From: Diphasiastrum complanatum
Taxonomy: Eukaryota; Streptophyta; Lycopodiopsida; Lycopodiales; Lycopodiaceae
Direction: 5' to 3'
Length of the DNA: 64,000 bases
Assembly (NCBI GenBank): GCA_029204225.1
Contig: CM055110.1
Span: forward strand, 20,568,410-20,632,409
Of the stretch, positions 34,400 through 61,014 are shown one piece after another (the stretch's first letter is position 1; every line of letters starts with the position of its first letter). A program made the translations under genes and the position numbers. A model generated the notes under the pieces. It saw nothing but the letters and a program-made list of their open reading frames with translations, did no database searches and had not been told where the DNA came from.

Positions 34400-36925
34400 A
34401 ACAAGAAGAAGATGAAGCAGCTTTCATGACCAAAGTCGAAAAACAACAGGATGTCGATTTCTGGTATCTAAATTCCGAAGCAACTCAACACATGACTCAC
34501 CATCGCGACTAGTTCAAAGACTATAAATCATTTACCCACTCTCGAGTTGTGCAACTTGGAGATAACTCATCACATTCAATCGAAGGTGAAGGAACAGTCA
34601 GAGTTGAATTCAAAAGAGGTGAGCTCAAATTGATGTCCAACGTTCTCCACATTCTAGATCCGACCAAGAATCTGCTCTCAGTTAGCAAAATCACCGATTC
34701 AGGTCGGAGTGTCGAATTCGATATAGTTGACAAATATCGGAAGGTTCTAGCCTTCAGAAGAAGCGGCTATCTTTACAAACTCAGTCATTGCTACTCCTCT
34801 AACAGTCAAGCTCTTTACATAGCCACTTCTGAATCAACTGATATGTTGTGGCATTATAGACCTGGCCACCTTAACTTCAACAAAATTCAACAAATGTCAG
34901 CTCAAAGTCTAGTACAAGATTTGCCTTCTGTCAGCAAGCCAATTTCTCCATGCGAAAGTTGTATTATCAGCAAGGCTAGAAGTCCCTTCATTTCAGACTC
35001 AGTTCATATATCCAAGGGCTTGCTTGACCTTGTACATAGTGACATTTGTGGCCCGATGCAGACTGCTTCCACAGGGGGAGCTCTCTATTTTCTAACCTTC
35101 ATCGACGACTTCTCTCGAAGGACGGCTAACTACTTTATGAAGAACAAATCTGAAGCATTCAAGTTCTTCAAGCAATTCAAGGCATCTACAAAAAACCAGA
35201 CCCAGAGGAAGATCAAGACTCTACGCATAGATGGAGGGGGAGAGTATATCTCCACAAAATTCAAGGAGTTCTGCAAGGCCAACGGAATACACCAACAATA
35301 TACAACCAGCTACTCACCTTAATCCAATGGTGTAGCTGAACGGAAGAATCGGACACTCATCAAAAGTGCCAAAAGCATGTTGGCCCATGCCTCTCTTCCA
35401 AAGAAATTTTGGACAAAAGCTGTTACTATAGCTGCCTATTTGCAAAATCGATCCATCACCAAAGTCCTGAATGGCAAGACATCTTATGAGGTGTGGACAG
35501 GATTGAAACCGTCTCTCAAAAATATTCGAGTGTTTGGATGTATCACTTTCGCTCAAATCTCTGAAGATCTAAGAAGAAAGCTGGATGATAAGAGCATGAA
35601 AACGATTTTCATCTGCTATTCCCCGGACCACAAGGCAAACAAGCTCTACACTTTGAATACCGAGAAGGCATTCACCAGTAGAGATGTCATTTTTGTAGAA
35701 GACCAGTTCATTGACCACAAAGGAAAAGCTGTTAATAAATTCGACCCAAGGATCAAACAACCAGACAATTACGATCCAGGGATTGAACTGAAGAATATCA
35801 ACACTGACTTAGAAAATGAGTCAGAACCTCAACAAGTCAAACCACATTAGAGGACCGAAGTTCAACCCAGAAGGTCGAACAGGTCCAGACAGTCTCCATC
35901 CAGATTTATGGATGATCCAACCTGCTACTTTGTGTAGGAACCAAACACCGTTTTTGAGGCAATGTCTACTCCTGATGCTTGCCAGTGAAAAGCAGTGATG
36001 GACACCGAATTCAATTCTCTGATGGGGAATCAAACATGGATGAGCTGCCAAAGGACCGAAACCCAATTCTATGCAAATGGATATCCAAGACGAAGTACAA
36101 CGCTAAAGGCTAAATTGTTACAAGGCCAGGCTAGTCGCCAAAGGCTTTTCCCAAATTCCAGATCTGGATTATTCAGAAACCTTCAGTCCCGTTGTCAAAC
36201 ATGCTTCAATCCACCTACTCCTCTCCTTTGCAATCGCAGCAGATTTGGAAGTCCACCATATGGATGTCCAGACCGCTTTCCTCAATGGAACCATCGAAGA
36301 GGAAATCTATATGACACAACCAGAGGGATACGAACTCAACGGCAAGCATCAGCAACTTGTATGCAAAATCCACAAGGTGCTCTACGGGCTGAAACAGTCA
36401 CCCAGAGCCTGGTTTAAGAAGATCAACGCATTTTTGATAGAGAATGGTTTTATTCCAAACTCGACAGACTTGAATGTTTATTTCAAGTCTGTATCAGATT
36501 ACTTCATTATCATCACTCTCTATTTAGATGATACACTCTTATTCAATAACAATCTAAATCTGATGAAGGATACAAAATGCATGCTAGCCCAGGAATACAA
36601 GATGACTGGGTCCAACCCACTATTGTCTCGGAATCCAAATCCAACGAGATCGACCCAGCAGACTAATTTTTATTAGTCAGCAACGATATCTCAACAACGT
36701 GCTAGAAAAGTATGGAATGGCCAACTGCAAACCAAGTCACTTTCCACTCGACCATGTACTAAAGTTATCAAAGGAACAGTCTCCTCAAATTGAGGCAGAA
36801 AAGGAAGAGATGAAGCGCTACCCATTTCAATCCATCATCAGCTCACTGATGTACGCGCAATGATCTGCACACCACGCGTGTCAGGCTTGATAGCGATGGA
36901 GAGCTCATGCATTAGGAAGGTATGC
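34400..36925 (+). pseudogene. copia-3 pol (protease, integrase, partial RT)
   Basis: The protease has DFWYLNSEATQHMT where copia has D-S-G-A, so the catalytic Asp is lost (Asn). Integrase has WHYRPGHLNFNKIQQM, CESC, then the core with VHSDICGPMQTAS, LTFIDDFSRR, LRIDGGGEYISTKFKEF and NGVAERKNRTL. The stretch from 34549 to 35850 is open except for TAA at 35320-35322. RT is broken across frames but shows LEVHHMDVQTAFLNGTIEEE, LYGLKQSPRAW and a YLDD box (about 36521) in place of YVDD. After about 36680 only short in-frame pieces remain. Confidence 0.85.
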
Positions 36926-37506
36926 TAGTCATCTGGCACCACCAAGGGGCTCGGAAATTTTATGAAGGATTCCACAAATTGGCTTAATAGTGTGGACTGT
37001 ATGTGGTCCTTGCAAAAAGTAGAAACAACTAAGAAGCTATTCAACAAGTAAGTGGCGGCTTAAATTATGGAGTAATTGATAGCCTCTATCAAATACTCGT
37101 TGTTAGTGTTGACTAAGAGCTCAGGAGTGGTTGCCGTTACGTAGGGTTTGATGAGGTTTTGAGCTTGGCGATGGGAGATGGGTTGGCGATCACCGGACAC
37201 GATGTCGACGGTGACCATGGAGTTAGCATTGATTCATACCTTGTACGTAGTACCTTGGTACATGATATGAAAATGCGACTTCAGCGCGTCCCACGTGGCA
37301 TAAGCATGGAGAGCTAGCTCCATGTTTATGTCAAAAGAGAAAAGCACCAGAAAAAAGCCCATTGCTTGGAGAAGGGGCCTAGCAGTCTAAAGCCAAGGGT
37401 TTATCAAGGAATTAGACGATAGGGCCCAGATCTGGGTGGTAGCAGGTATCTCGCATTGGATAACCTTCTTCGTGCCAGTATCCTCAGTAGAGGAGGAAGA
37501 AGTCAT
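36925..37506 (-). pseudogene. Unrecognised protein relic with in-frame stops
   Basis: From an ATG at 37506 (MTSSSSTEDTGTKK) a single minus-strand frame runs for about 190 codons with only a few stops. It contains ATWDALKSHFHIMYQGTTYK, then VTVDIVSGDRQPISHRQAQN and TNNEYLIEAINYSII. Frame conservation over this length indicates a former protein. WDALKSHF is mildly reminiscent of copia Gag (UBN2), and a Gag origin is my first guess. The identity remains open. Confidence 0.4.
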
Positions 37507-38529
37507 GATGTTAGATGGATGGTAAAGATTGTTATCGATGGAAATGTGAAAAGGTGAAAAGGTGCTCAAAAAGGTGCAAAAGACGTCAAAAATGGACGAA
37601 AGGCTTAAAAAACTGAAAAATTATGGAAATTGTGGGAATGACGGTGGAAATGTTGAAACTGAGTGCATAGCGGTTGGCTATGAGAGCATATGAGGGCGGG
37701 TGAGAAGTTTGGTCCCAATCTAATGACTTTGAAAATTCGTTGGATTTTTTGGCAGAGCTTCGCTGAATAAAGTGCCAAATGACTTGAAATTCCCCCTTAT
37801 ATATCAAAAATTAGAGTGCGTATTAGGAGAAGTGCACTTTTCCCAGCTCAGTTCTAACCAAAATTTTGCAGGGACCTTCGTCACAATATTCTAAGGCCTC
37901 AGTGAAATCTGCAAAGGTTCAGAAGGTGATTTGATTGCCCTGCAAAGGTTCAGCTTGTCTGCGAAGGTTCAACCTTGCATGAGGTGAACTCTCATACAAC
38001 TTGCTCCAGATATTGGAGTTTCAAGATCAGACCATGTAGGCAAGCTAATTCCACTGTTCTGATTCCATTTATGCCCTTTGCGAAGGTTGGTTTGCAAATC
38101 TTAATGCTCTGCGAAGATTCCTTAGTTTCTAGTTCTATGAACCTTCGCAGATGCTCAATTTTGATGATTTTTCCATCAGTAACTCTCGCAGAAAATTTAT
38201 AAATGTATCTGAGTCAAATTCAGTGACTGACAAATTTTCAAGAGTTAGCTCCCAAGGGATCTCAAAAAATCATGGAAAAAATGCTCTTTTTTATTGTTTT
38301 TTTGGTGAGATCTTGAGATTCTCTGATCCATAACTCTTGCAGACCGGTATACCATTGCATTTAGATCAGATGTAACTATGGAGAGCTCTCTGGGACTTTT
38401 GATGGACATTTGGTAGCTGATTCATCAGTTTAAGTGATTCTTACCTCTATTTTGTTGTTTTTTCTCGAGATCGTCGTCTCTAATTTGCAAGAATGGAGGT
38501 TGATTGGTAGTGTGATGATCTATTGCCTA

Positions 38530-38720
38530 GGATCCTATCTGGATCTAGATCTCCCTTGGATCTTGTTGGATCTTCCTTGATCTGTCTTGATCTTGCCTGA
38601 TCTTGCTGAATCTTGATGGATTCTCCTTGATCTGACTAGATCTCATCCAGATCTGCTTTGGTTTTATTGGATCTGGGTGGGATGACTCTGGTGAGGCTTA
38701 ATCTGATCATTGTATGCGTA
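38530..38720. repeat. GATCT-rich degenerate repeat
   Basis: About 190 bp contain some 15 GATCT or GATCC words in a loose 8-12 base spacing (for example CTTGATCTGTCTTGATCTTG). There is no strict period, so it is a degenerate simple repeat. Confidence 0.75.
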
Positions 38721-39571
38721 TTGTATCATCCACATCCTGGATCTGTTCACTGAGGTGGCCAATACTTGTGAGGTCTGCTACCATTGATGTTGGAAAGGTT
38801 CTGCGAAATTATTAGAAAGGTTCTGCAAATTCTTCCTTAGAGAACGCGATTAGAGGTTGAATAAATCACACCATTATCAATCATGCCTGAATCTGATCTA
38901 TGTACTAATAGAGCAGTTCTATTATGATTTAATTATGCGTGCGAAAATATGGGTGCGGAAATTGAAAATATATATGTGAATGTGATAGACAATTAGATAA
39001 TCACATAAATGATTGAAACTTTGATCAGAAAACGAATTTTATAATTCTGAGTCTGAATCAATATACATTTTTCTTGCTGCCTTGTGGTATCTCTTTTACA
39101 AAGAGTACGTAAGTGTGCAAGTGCATAAGTAAATAAGTCAATCTGAGTCTAAGTCTGAGCTTGAATCTGAGAGTATGTTATTACTATAAGTTGACATGTA
39201 TTTATATTGTTACAGGATAAGTCCTTTGGCCTTTTTCCTTCTGTAACAAAATCCAATCGTTTTAACGATTGATATTCAACAACGTTCGGGTTTCTCAGAG
39301 TCAAAAGATTCTCAAAAGATTCATGGAGGATTCTTGAATGATTCTCTGTTCATGACATATTCGCTATTCTTGAAAGATTCGCAACAATATTTTGTTCGCA
39401 ACAATATCTTTACTAGTTTCTGCTTCGTGACAGTCTTCTTGATCTTTTGAGACAAATTCGCGAATATTTTGAGTTCACAATAATTTTGAACTTCGAGCTT
39501 CAAGTTTGAACAAGAAATTGTTCGCGACAGTTTCACGACAATTATTTGTTCGAGTTTCGTGTTCAAGCTTC

Positions 39572-39645
39572 TCAATTTCGCGAATTCTTCGAGTTTGTGT
39601 TTCGAGCCTCAATTTCGCGAATTGTTCGAGTTTGTGTTTCGCAAA
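39572..39645. repeat. 37-bp tandem repeat, two units
   Basis: TCAATTTCGCGAATTCTTCG at 39572 recurs with one change at 39609, and the match extends through GAGTTTGTGTTTCG. Further partial copies lie on either side. Confidence 0.85.
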
Positions 39646-40086
39646 CTATTCGAGTTTCGGGTTTCTTAACCTTTGTCAATTTGAGTATTGTGCACTTTGT
39701 TGGTAGAACTAAGACTTGTCTGTTGAGGTGTTCGACAATTGATGGGAGTGTCGAACGGCGTCCCATCTAACTATTCAAGTTTCAAGGCTCCATGGCTAAG
39801 GATCTCCTTTAACAGAACGGGCCTTCGCTTGTGAACTTCAGCTTTCTTTTAATCGCTTTAGTTTTATACATGAGGACTAGATCTCTTGATCGAAGATCCT
39901 TCTTGTGCAATCGGCGATCATGCCATATTTTTCATCGCTCCTTCTCAACCGCCAATGAATGCACAGCTAGCAAGCGCGTCTCGCAAAGTTTATGTAATGC
40001 TTCATGGCGCAATTGTAGAGATTTAGATTCATCAAGACGTTGCGTTGTGGCAATTCTCAATGACGGTACCAAAAACTCTATTGGCA

Positions 40087-41217
40087 TTACTGCATCTTGA
40101 CCATAACCAGTTGAAATGGCGTGTGGTTAGTGATTTCCTTGTAAGCTGTCCTGAATGCCCACAGGACAGCATGTAGCTTGTGCTCCCAATCGGATCTGCT
40201 AGCTTCAACTGTTTTCATGATTACGCTACATAAGATCTTATTGGATGATTCCGCCTGGCCATTTCCGCGAGGATAATAAGGCATGATGAATCTATGGATC
40301 ACGAAGAATTCCTCCAATAGGACCTTGATGGTCTCATTGATTAAATGGCTCTTGTAATCGCTAACTATCTCCACCGGGCATCTGAAGCGCACAATGATAT
40401 TTTCATACAGGAACGTTGCTCGAGCGTCAGCTGTTTGCATTGCCTTGGATTCGTCCACTTGGTGAGATAATCTGTAGCCATGATGATGTATCGGGCTTGT
40501 GAACTTCTTGCTGCAGGATGAATTGGACCAATACAATCCAATCCCCACTTCTCAAATGGTGCTTGAGCTAGAACTGGGTGTAAAAGATCATAGTTTAACC
40601 TTGTTGGCCTCCTAACTCTCTGGCACACATTGCACTTCTTCAAGTATTCATCCGCATCCTTATGTATTGTTGGCCACCAACATCCTGATTGCAGAATCTT
40701 CCAAACTGTAATGTCAAATGCAAAATATCCACCTTCTTGGGTACTATGACTATCGGCGATACTCTTTCAGTGTGCTCAATTTCATACATGAAATCAGCAT
40801 CAAGCAACTCCTGGTTGATCAATTCTGTATAGTTAGGATTGCAGCGAAGTAACGGCTCACCTTGGGGACTGCTCCATCCACCAAGGGTATGGTATGCTGG
40901 ACTACGGTTGGTGGTATACCCTTCAGATCGTCGTAATTCCAAGCGAAGCAATCTTTGTATTCCACAAATAAAGTGCGTAGTCTTTTGAATCGAGTGGGTG
41001 TCAATTGTGCTCCCACATGTACGATCTTCTCTTTTTCACCTGGCTCAGCTAAATTCATAGGTTGCGTCCGCGCAGGTCCTTCAAAGAATTGTTCCGCTAG
41101 TTCCTGACTTTGATCAGGTTCTCTTTGTGCTTGCGGCATCATGATTACCACATCGTCTAAAGTATAGTTCTTGAAGGTTTCTGGCATCTCGTGAACAAAC
41201 ATTCCTCTTGAAATCAT
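40087..41217 (-). pseudogene. Ty3/gypsy pol relic lacking RT core (gypsy-2)
   Basis: Read leftwards, 41217-40819 encodes the pre-RT segment (LTPTRFKRLRTLFVEYKDCF and AWNYDDLKGI). Then comes the very start of RT (ELLDADFMYEIEHTERVSPIVIVPKK), and near 40735 the sequence jumps to integrase: WWPTIHKDADEYLKKCNVCQ, FEKWGLDCIGPIHPAARSSQ and IVRFRCPVEIVSDYKSHLIN. The RT palm with its YIDD box and the RNase H are missing, so an internal deletion of roughly 1.5-2 kb occurred. It differs from gypsy-1 at 18-21 kb and belongs to another lineage. Confidence 0.82.
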
Positions 41218-41219
41218 AC

Positions 41220-42181
41220 ATTTGGATGTGCATAGCTTCTCTCAATAATCTAATGGTGGTGCTAAGTACTATGTAACCTTCATTGATGATCATTCAAGAT
41301 ATGCTTGGATTTACCTCGTCTTGTAAAAGTTTGGTGTTTGATTCATTTGTAAAGTTCAAAACTCTACTTGAAAATCAACTTTATACCAAGATCAAGGTAT
41401 TGAGAAGTGATAATGGAAGAGAATATATCTCCAATAAGTTGATAGAGTTTTGTAATTCTAATGGCATTAAGAGGAAGTTATCATGTCCTTATACCCCTCA
41501 ATTAAATGGAGTGGCCGAGAGAGAAAATAGATCTTTTTGTGAGTGTGCTAAAGCCTTGAGGCTAGATGCTTCTCTACCAAAACCATTTTCCACATGCTAT
41601 GTACACCAATCCTTGGAGACAAGGAAGAAGGGAGATGCAACTTTCATCAAAGGCATCTTTGTGGGATATGGTGAGAATAACAAAGGGTATAGAGTCTTCA
41701 ATCCAATCACTAAGAAATTCAAGTGAGTAGGGATGTTATTTTTTATGAAGGACATGCTTGTAAAGTGTATGATATTGCTACTAATCATCTTGATGTCAAA
41801 GACCATGCTAGGATGGAGGAGCTTCAAAGTGATCAAGAGCTTGAAAATCAAACTCAAGATCCAAGAACTCCAAGAAGATCCACAAGAGCAAGGGCCGAGC
41901 CATTGAGGCTCACTTGGATCTATTGTGACAACCAATCATCCCAATCACTTGCAACCAATCCTACATTCCATGCAAAGAGCAAACACATTGAGATTGTTCA
42001 TCACTTTGTGAGGGAGAAAGTGCAAGCCAAAGAAATCAAGCTCCAACATGTGACTTCATCAAGTTGCTTAGCTAATCTATTCACTAAATCCTTGCCGAAG
42101 GATTCATTTATTAAGCTAAGATCTTTACTTGGAGTCATTGATAAAAGTATCATAATTTTCAAAGCTAGATTTGAGGAGGAG
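41220..42181 (+). pseudogene. Ty1/copia relic with integrase joined to RNase H (copia-4)
   Basis: It starts inside the integrase core with YYVTFIDDHSRYAWIYLV, then KVLRSDNGREYISNKLIEFC and NGVAERENRSF. After a frame change, the frame 41723-42262 passes from the post-integrase region (SRDVIFYEGHACKVYD, RRSTRARAEPLRL) straight into the RNase H end (IYCDNQSSQSLATNPTFHAK, SKHIEIVHHFVREK). The whole RT and most of RNase H have been deleted at about 41918 without breaking the frame. The polypurine tract GAGGAGGAG (42173-42181) ends it. It starts within 3 bases of the end of gypsy-2. Confidence 0.85.
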
Positions 42182-42900
42182 TGTGAAGAATTGCCTATGT
42201 TGGCAAATCTAGTTATGTCAAATATTGTAAATTATGTACATAAGTGGGTCCCACAAGTGTGAGGTCATGGAGCCACGTGGGAAACCTATCCTAGTGTAGG
42301 TTAGATCAAGTCTAAAAAGTGGGTCAAGTATAGGACCTAAATCCTAGATTTATGAAAAAAATCGACCAATTAGCCACCTACTTGGCATGACTCTAGGAAT
42401 GAGGCTAGAATGGCAAATTAGGGCAAGAAAGCCAAATCAACTTCCTTATTACATGCTGGAAATTCACCTAACTTTACAAAGAAAGAGGCTTTTCTATATA
42501 GTGAATCCTCCATAGTAAACACTTAGAATTTTTTTGAGAGCTCATTGGCAAAACTGTACTTTGATGATTCTTGCTAAGCAAGAACAAAGTGTGTTTCACT
42601 TTTTTTTCAGTCTACAGACCATACTGAGTACTGTTCCATACGTGTGTGGGCTGTACTTTGCTTTTCATTAATGATTTTAGATTGCTCTTTATTGATACAT
42701 GCTAAATTGTTGATCTAGATCTCAAAATCTAGTGTCTAGTTTCTATTTGTTTTATGATCAATCAATCAATCACTCGTGTGAGACATTAATGCACTCATTC
42801 AAGGTCCAAAGTACTGTAATTTGACAGTATGGTGAACTAGGTTTGGGACGTTTATGTTTGTTAAAGTGTCCGCTACTTCCTCTCCATGGAGCAATAATAA
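42182..42900 (+). mobile_element. Probable 3' LTR of copia-4
   Basis: TGTGAAGAATTGCC follows the polypurine tract. A TATA-like TTCTATATAGTGAATCC lies near 42493 and a typical downstream T-rich stretch follows. The border GGAGGAGTGT is the same as at copia-1 (8051), so the two may be related families. The right end cannot be fixed without a second copy. Confidence 0.45.
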
Positions 42901-43565
42901 CTTAGTTATGGAATTGCCATCATCTCTTATCCTACACTATCTCACGTAGTTAAAAAAAACTTATCCACATTTGGAGAATCTTAAGTTGTTAATGAAATGC
43001 TATGACATTTTCAAGGGAAACCCTTAGAAAAGTGACATCCTCAAGAGTTGAATGATGAAATAGAAATTATCTTATCTAGGAAGCTACAAGGCTGTGACCC
43101 ATGCTCCTAAAGGCCAACATTCGAACCTTAAAAGCAGTCCCAAAATCGCTCGAACCTAAAGGATAGGGTTAAAACCATTGAGATCTAGCTATGAAAAATA
43201 TTAATTTAGATATTATCAAGGGATTTGTGATTACTACTTGACATGGGGGTCGTGTGGGGTACTTATAGGGGAGTAACGCTCTTTTTTGCTTTTTCTTTTT
43301 GCAAAGGTTAAGTATACTAATATATTTTCACATATGTACAAGTACAAAAAAGGCTGTACAAGGCATCAAAGGCCATTACAGAAAACTGCCTCCATAAAGG
43401 AAGCAACCAGTTTCAAGGAGAATAAAAGACTTCAGCACACCACGCAGGGCGACAGTCTGTAACAACTACTAAAAGCTAAAGTGCATCGTAAAAATACAGA
43501 GCAAGCCGCATACATGTAGTAGCCAGTAAAGGCCAAGTAGAGCCGTAAAAAACCTGCTTGTTTTT

Positions 43566-43746
43566 CCATTGTCGTCAAGACTTGTGGTTGGAAGTCCACT
43601 ACCTACTTAGCTGCCAAAAACAAAGTGAGGAAGTATGTATGACAAGCGAATCCCCCAACAAAATAGTGTCAGCCGCAAATGGAGTCACAGTGCACCAGCA
43701 GCTAAATAGACGGTGGACTTCCAACCACAAGTCCTGACAACAATGG
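43566..43746. repeat. 34-bp inverted repeat with 113-bp spacer
   Basis: The left arm (43566-43599) starts CCATTGTCGTCAAGACTTGT and the right arm (43713-43746) is its reverse complement apart from two positions. The pair could fold into a long hairpin. The arms do not correspond to any transposon end I recognise. Confidence 0.9.
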
Positions 43747-44656
43747 GAAAACAGAGTAAAGCTCTTAATAGATACATTTTTAAAAGAGTAGCCTCAACAA
43801 TAAATATAAAATCTATAGAACTTTCTATCAACCAGAGAATAGGCTTAGATAGTTGTGCCAACTACGATGAATTGATCTATCTCAAAATCGGTTAAAAAAC
43901 ATGAGGTCTTGGGAGGAGTGAATCCATGTAGCAAAGCTACCTTGTAGCACTCTTCTCATCTCTTTTGTAACTAATTAATTCATCTAGTCAAAACACAATC
44001 ACCACCAAACAGTGAGATTTGACACTAAAGTCGTCACAAAATGCACACAAAAGCGTGCATTTCAAGTAATTATTCAAAAAATCATATCTCATAAACTATG
44101 ATAAATCACATCAAATCCTTTCATATGTGTGTTCTTCATATATACATTTACCTATTAAAAATTTTAAAACCTTCATTTTGAACAACTTAAATGTAAGATA
44201 TGATGTGTCAAACATGTGAGGATATTAATGAAACTTCGATATTTTCACATATGAGACTACACTGTTGTGAATTTTACATTTAATTTTTAGTCTGTCTACA
44301 CTTAAAAATCCTATATGATTATAAAAACATGTCGATTAAAAAAAAATTGAATTTAGAAATGTATAGAGATAGACACATGCATTCAAAGTTACCCTTTTAA
44401 GTGCTAATAAAAATCACCAAAACTGAAAATATCTTGTATGAGTGTATAATACCATGATTTTAAAAATATTTTTTTGGTTTGTCTATTTCAAAAAGAATTA
44501 TATGACAATAGAAACATGTCTCTCAAATTTTTTTCTGATTGGAGTTATGTAGAGATCTTTTTCAATATGTGCATCTAAAATTACCCATGTCAAGTGCTGA
44601 AAAGTATTGAAATTATTGAAAGGTGCTAAAAAGTTCCATTTCTTTTGGAGGTGCAA

Positions 44657-44751
44657 AAGTGCTTGAATAAGGGATATACTCCAAATTGAAAGACAGCCAA
44701 AACATTGAGAAAAAATAGGAAAGTGCTTGAATAAGGGATATACTCCAAATT
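44657..44751. repeat. 64-bp direct repeat
   Basis: AAGTGCTTGAATAAGGGATA and the next 11 bases occur at 44657 and 44721. Non-coding. Confidence 0.9.
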
Positions 44752-45323
44752 TGAATTGATCTTAAGATTGAACATACCAATCAAGGAGCCTCACTTATTT
44801 TCAAAGAAAAATGTCACCCGCTAAAAAGATTGCTACACTGAACCAACTCAAGGAGACATGGAGCTTTTAAAAAGAATAGGTTTACACTCTGCTCAACACC
44901 TTGGCATGGATAATTGACAAGCCATAGGCCAACAAGTACTATGGGGACATTTCATTCTATTTGTGAAATTAATGAGGGTTTTATTAAAGCTCCTGGCATG
45001 TGTACTGTCTTTCTGTACTAAATATGCACCAAAACAGGTGCATTATTGTCATCAAAGGTGTTTGATGAAAAAAATAAATGTCCACCCAAATTGTGACATT
45101 ATTCTTGAAGTGAAAAAATTACCAGTTCACCAAAATTTGTGACACTTCTCTAAAATTGGAACCAGTAAGCCTGACCAATCTGACAAACCGCAATGTATAA
45201 AAAAAGAACTGATACCGAATTTTCTTAGAAATGAAGATTGCTCGTGAACCATTTCATGGATGTAGCAGAAGGTTTTCAGTCCTTTAAAAACTTGAACAAA
45301 AGAGCGCTAAAACAAAACTTGAA

Positions 45324-60261
<14,938 letters not shown>

Positions 60262-60313
60262 TTGACGGGCTCAGAAACGCTATGAAGGTCAACGAAAGCG
60301 TGATCTGAGCGTC

Positions 60314-60321
60314 ATTTTATA
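60314..60321 (-). promoter_or_regulatory. Possible TATA box of the aminotransferase gene
   Basis: On the minus strand TATAAAAT lies 53-60 bp upstream of the start codon at 60261, within TTTTATTATAAAATG. Spacing would give a leader of about 25 bases, which is short but possible. No transcript evidence is available. Confidence 0.35.
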
Positions 60322-60370
60322 ATAAAAGCTGACGGGTCCCCAAAAGGTGCCTTGGTCGGTACCCTTTTCT

Positions 60371-60414
60371 CTCTTTTTTTTTTTTTTTTTTTTTTTTGGG
60401 GGGGGGGGGGGGGA
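60371..60414. repeat. Homopolymer T run joined to G run
   Basis: About 28 T are followed directly by about 16 G, a tract likely to be imprecisely assembled. Confidence 0.8.
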
Positions 60415-60512
60415 GGGAAGGGTGTTTGTTTCCACCTAGGTAGGGTTGCTAGGCGAGTGTAGTCTCATCTTAAATAATGTCATAAATGTAAGTTTTGTTT
60501 TTTTATGGTGGA

Positions 60513-60769
60513 AGGCCTCGTCCCAGGGCCTTCCGTGCAGGGAGGGCCCTTGCCCGAGGGCGGGAGCACCAACCTACAAAAAAGGCCGAAGGCCCAGGGA
60601 CCTTCCACAAAGTAATGCACGGTGAGGTGGATAGAGAACCGACATTCTAGAAAGAGAACGCACATTCTGGAGAGAATGGCAGATTTCGGAGGAGAGAAAG
60701 GTGGGAAGCATATTTCGTTGCTGGAAGTAACTCCAAAACACATGCAAAACCTAAGCACCTGGCATTACG
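60513..60769 (+). mobile_element. MITE relative with GGAAGGCC hairpin and GTAATGC ends
   Basis: The hairpin GGAAGGCC...GGCCTTCC (60513-60537) precedes a core with inverted ends GTAATGC (60612-60618) and GCATTAC (60762-60768). The inner block GAGAGAATGGCAGATT matches the reverse complement of blocks in 16381-16736. The order hairpin then core is the same as in that copy read on the minus strand. Confidence 0.6.
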
Positions 60770-60835
60770 TGAGGTTAGCTTTTTAGGGGGACCATGATAA
60801 TATTCATGTAGAAAGTCCATGATTGACTAGTACAG

Positions 60836-61014
60836 AGCACATGCACATGGGGAGCAACTACTTGAGGGCGCTATATGTATTACGATACAAGGTATAGGGG
60901 AAGGCCCCATCCGAGGCCTTTTACGATGGGGAAACACCTATCCAAGTCCATTCCCCTATGGCTTATTCTCTAGTACATACACCCTAGAGTAGTTGCTCCC
61001 CTTGTGCATGTGCT
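60836..61014. repeat. 27-bp inverted repeat, foldback element
   Basis: The left arm (60836-60862, beginning AGCACATGCACATGGGGAGC) is the reverse complement of the right arm (60988-61014) apart from one base. The outer flanks also pair loosely for 15 bases. The loop contains another GGAAGGCC-GGCCTT hairpin near 60900. It is non-coding and looks like a foldback MITE. Confidence 0.85.

Larger units (their letters stand above)
33832..36925 (+). mobile_element. Ty1/copia retrotransposon, 3'-truncated (copia-3)
   Basis: The primer-binding site, gag, protease, integrase and RT lie in copia order. Coding similarity is lost within the RT-RNase H region near 36925, and no 3' LTR follows. It is clearly related to copia-2 at 21.5 kb. 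Confidence 0.85.
37507..40086. other. Intergenic region rich in short dispersed repeats
   Basis: No gene supported. From 37900 to 38180 the motif CTGCGAAGGTTC recurs at least six times in both orientations. From 38530 to 38720 the sequence is dominated by TTGATCT-like units. From 39480 to 39660 TTCGCGAATT and TTCGAGTTTGTGTTTCG recur. Part of this may be the LTR and leader of a retroelement, but no LTR pair was found. Confidence 0.45.
42901..45323. other. Intergenic region downstream of the aminotransferase gene
   Basis: No gene supported. It contains a strong inverted repeat (43566-43746) and a 64-bp tandem repeat (44657-44751). A minus-strand sequence at 43283-43400 ends in CCTTTGCAAAAAGAAAAAGC, which resembles the 3' tail of a plant LINE. 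The final 130 bases should be the 3' UTR of the aminotransferase gene. Confidence 0.45.

Noticed and set aside
37900-38180. CRISPR-like or regulatory array of CTGCGAAGGTTC
   Set aside because: Spacing is irregular, copies are in both orientations and this is plant nuclear DNA; it is a dispersed short repeat.
43713-43895. 60-codon plus-strand frame starting in the inverted repeat
   Set aside because: No family resemblance and low-complexity sequence; the inverted repeat is the real signal here.
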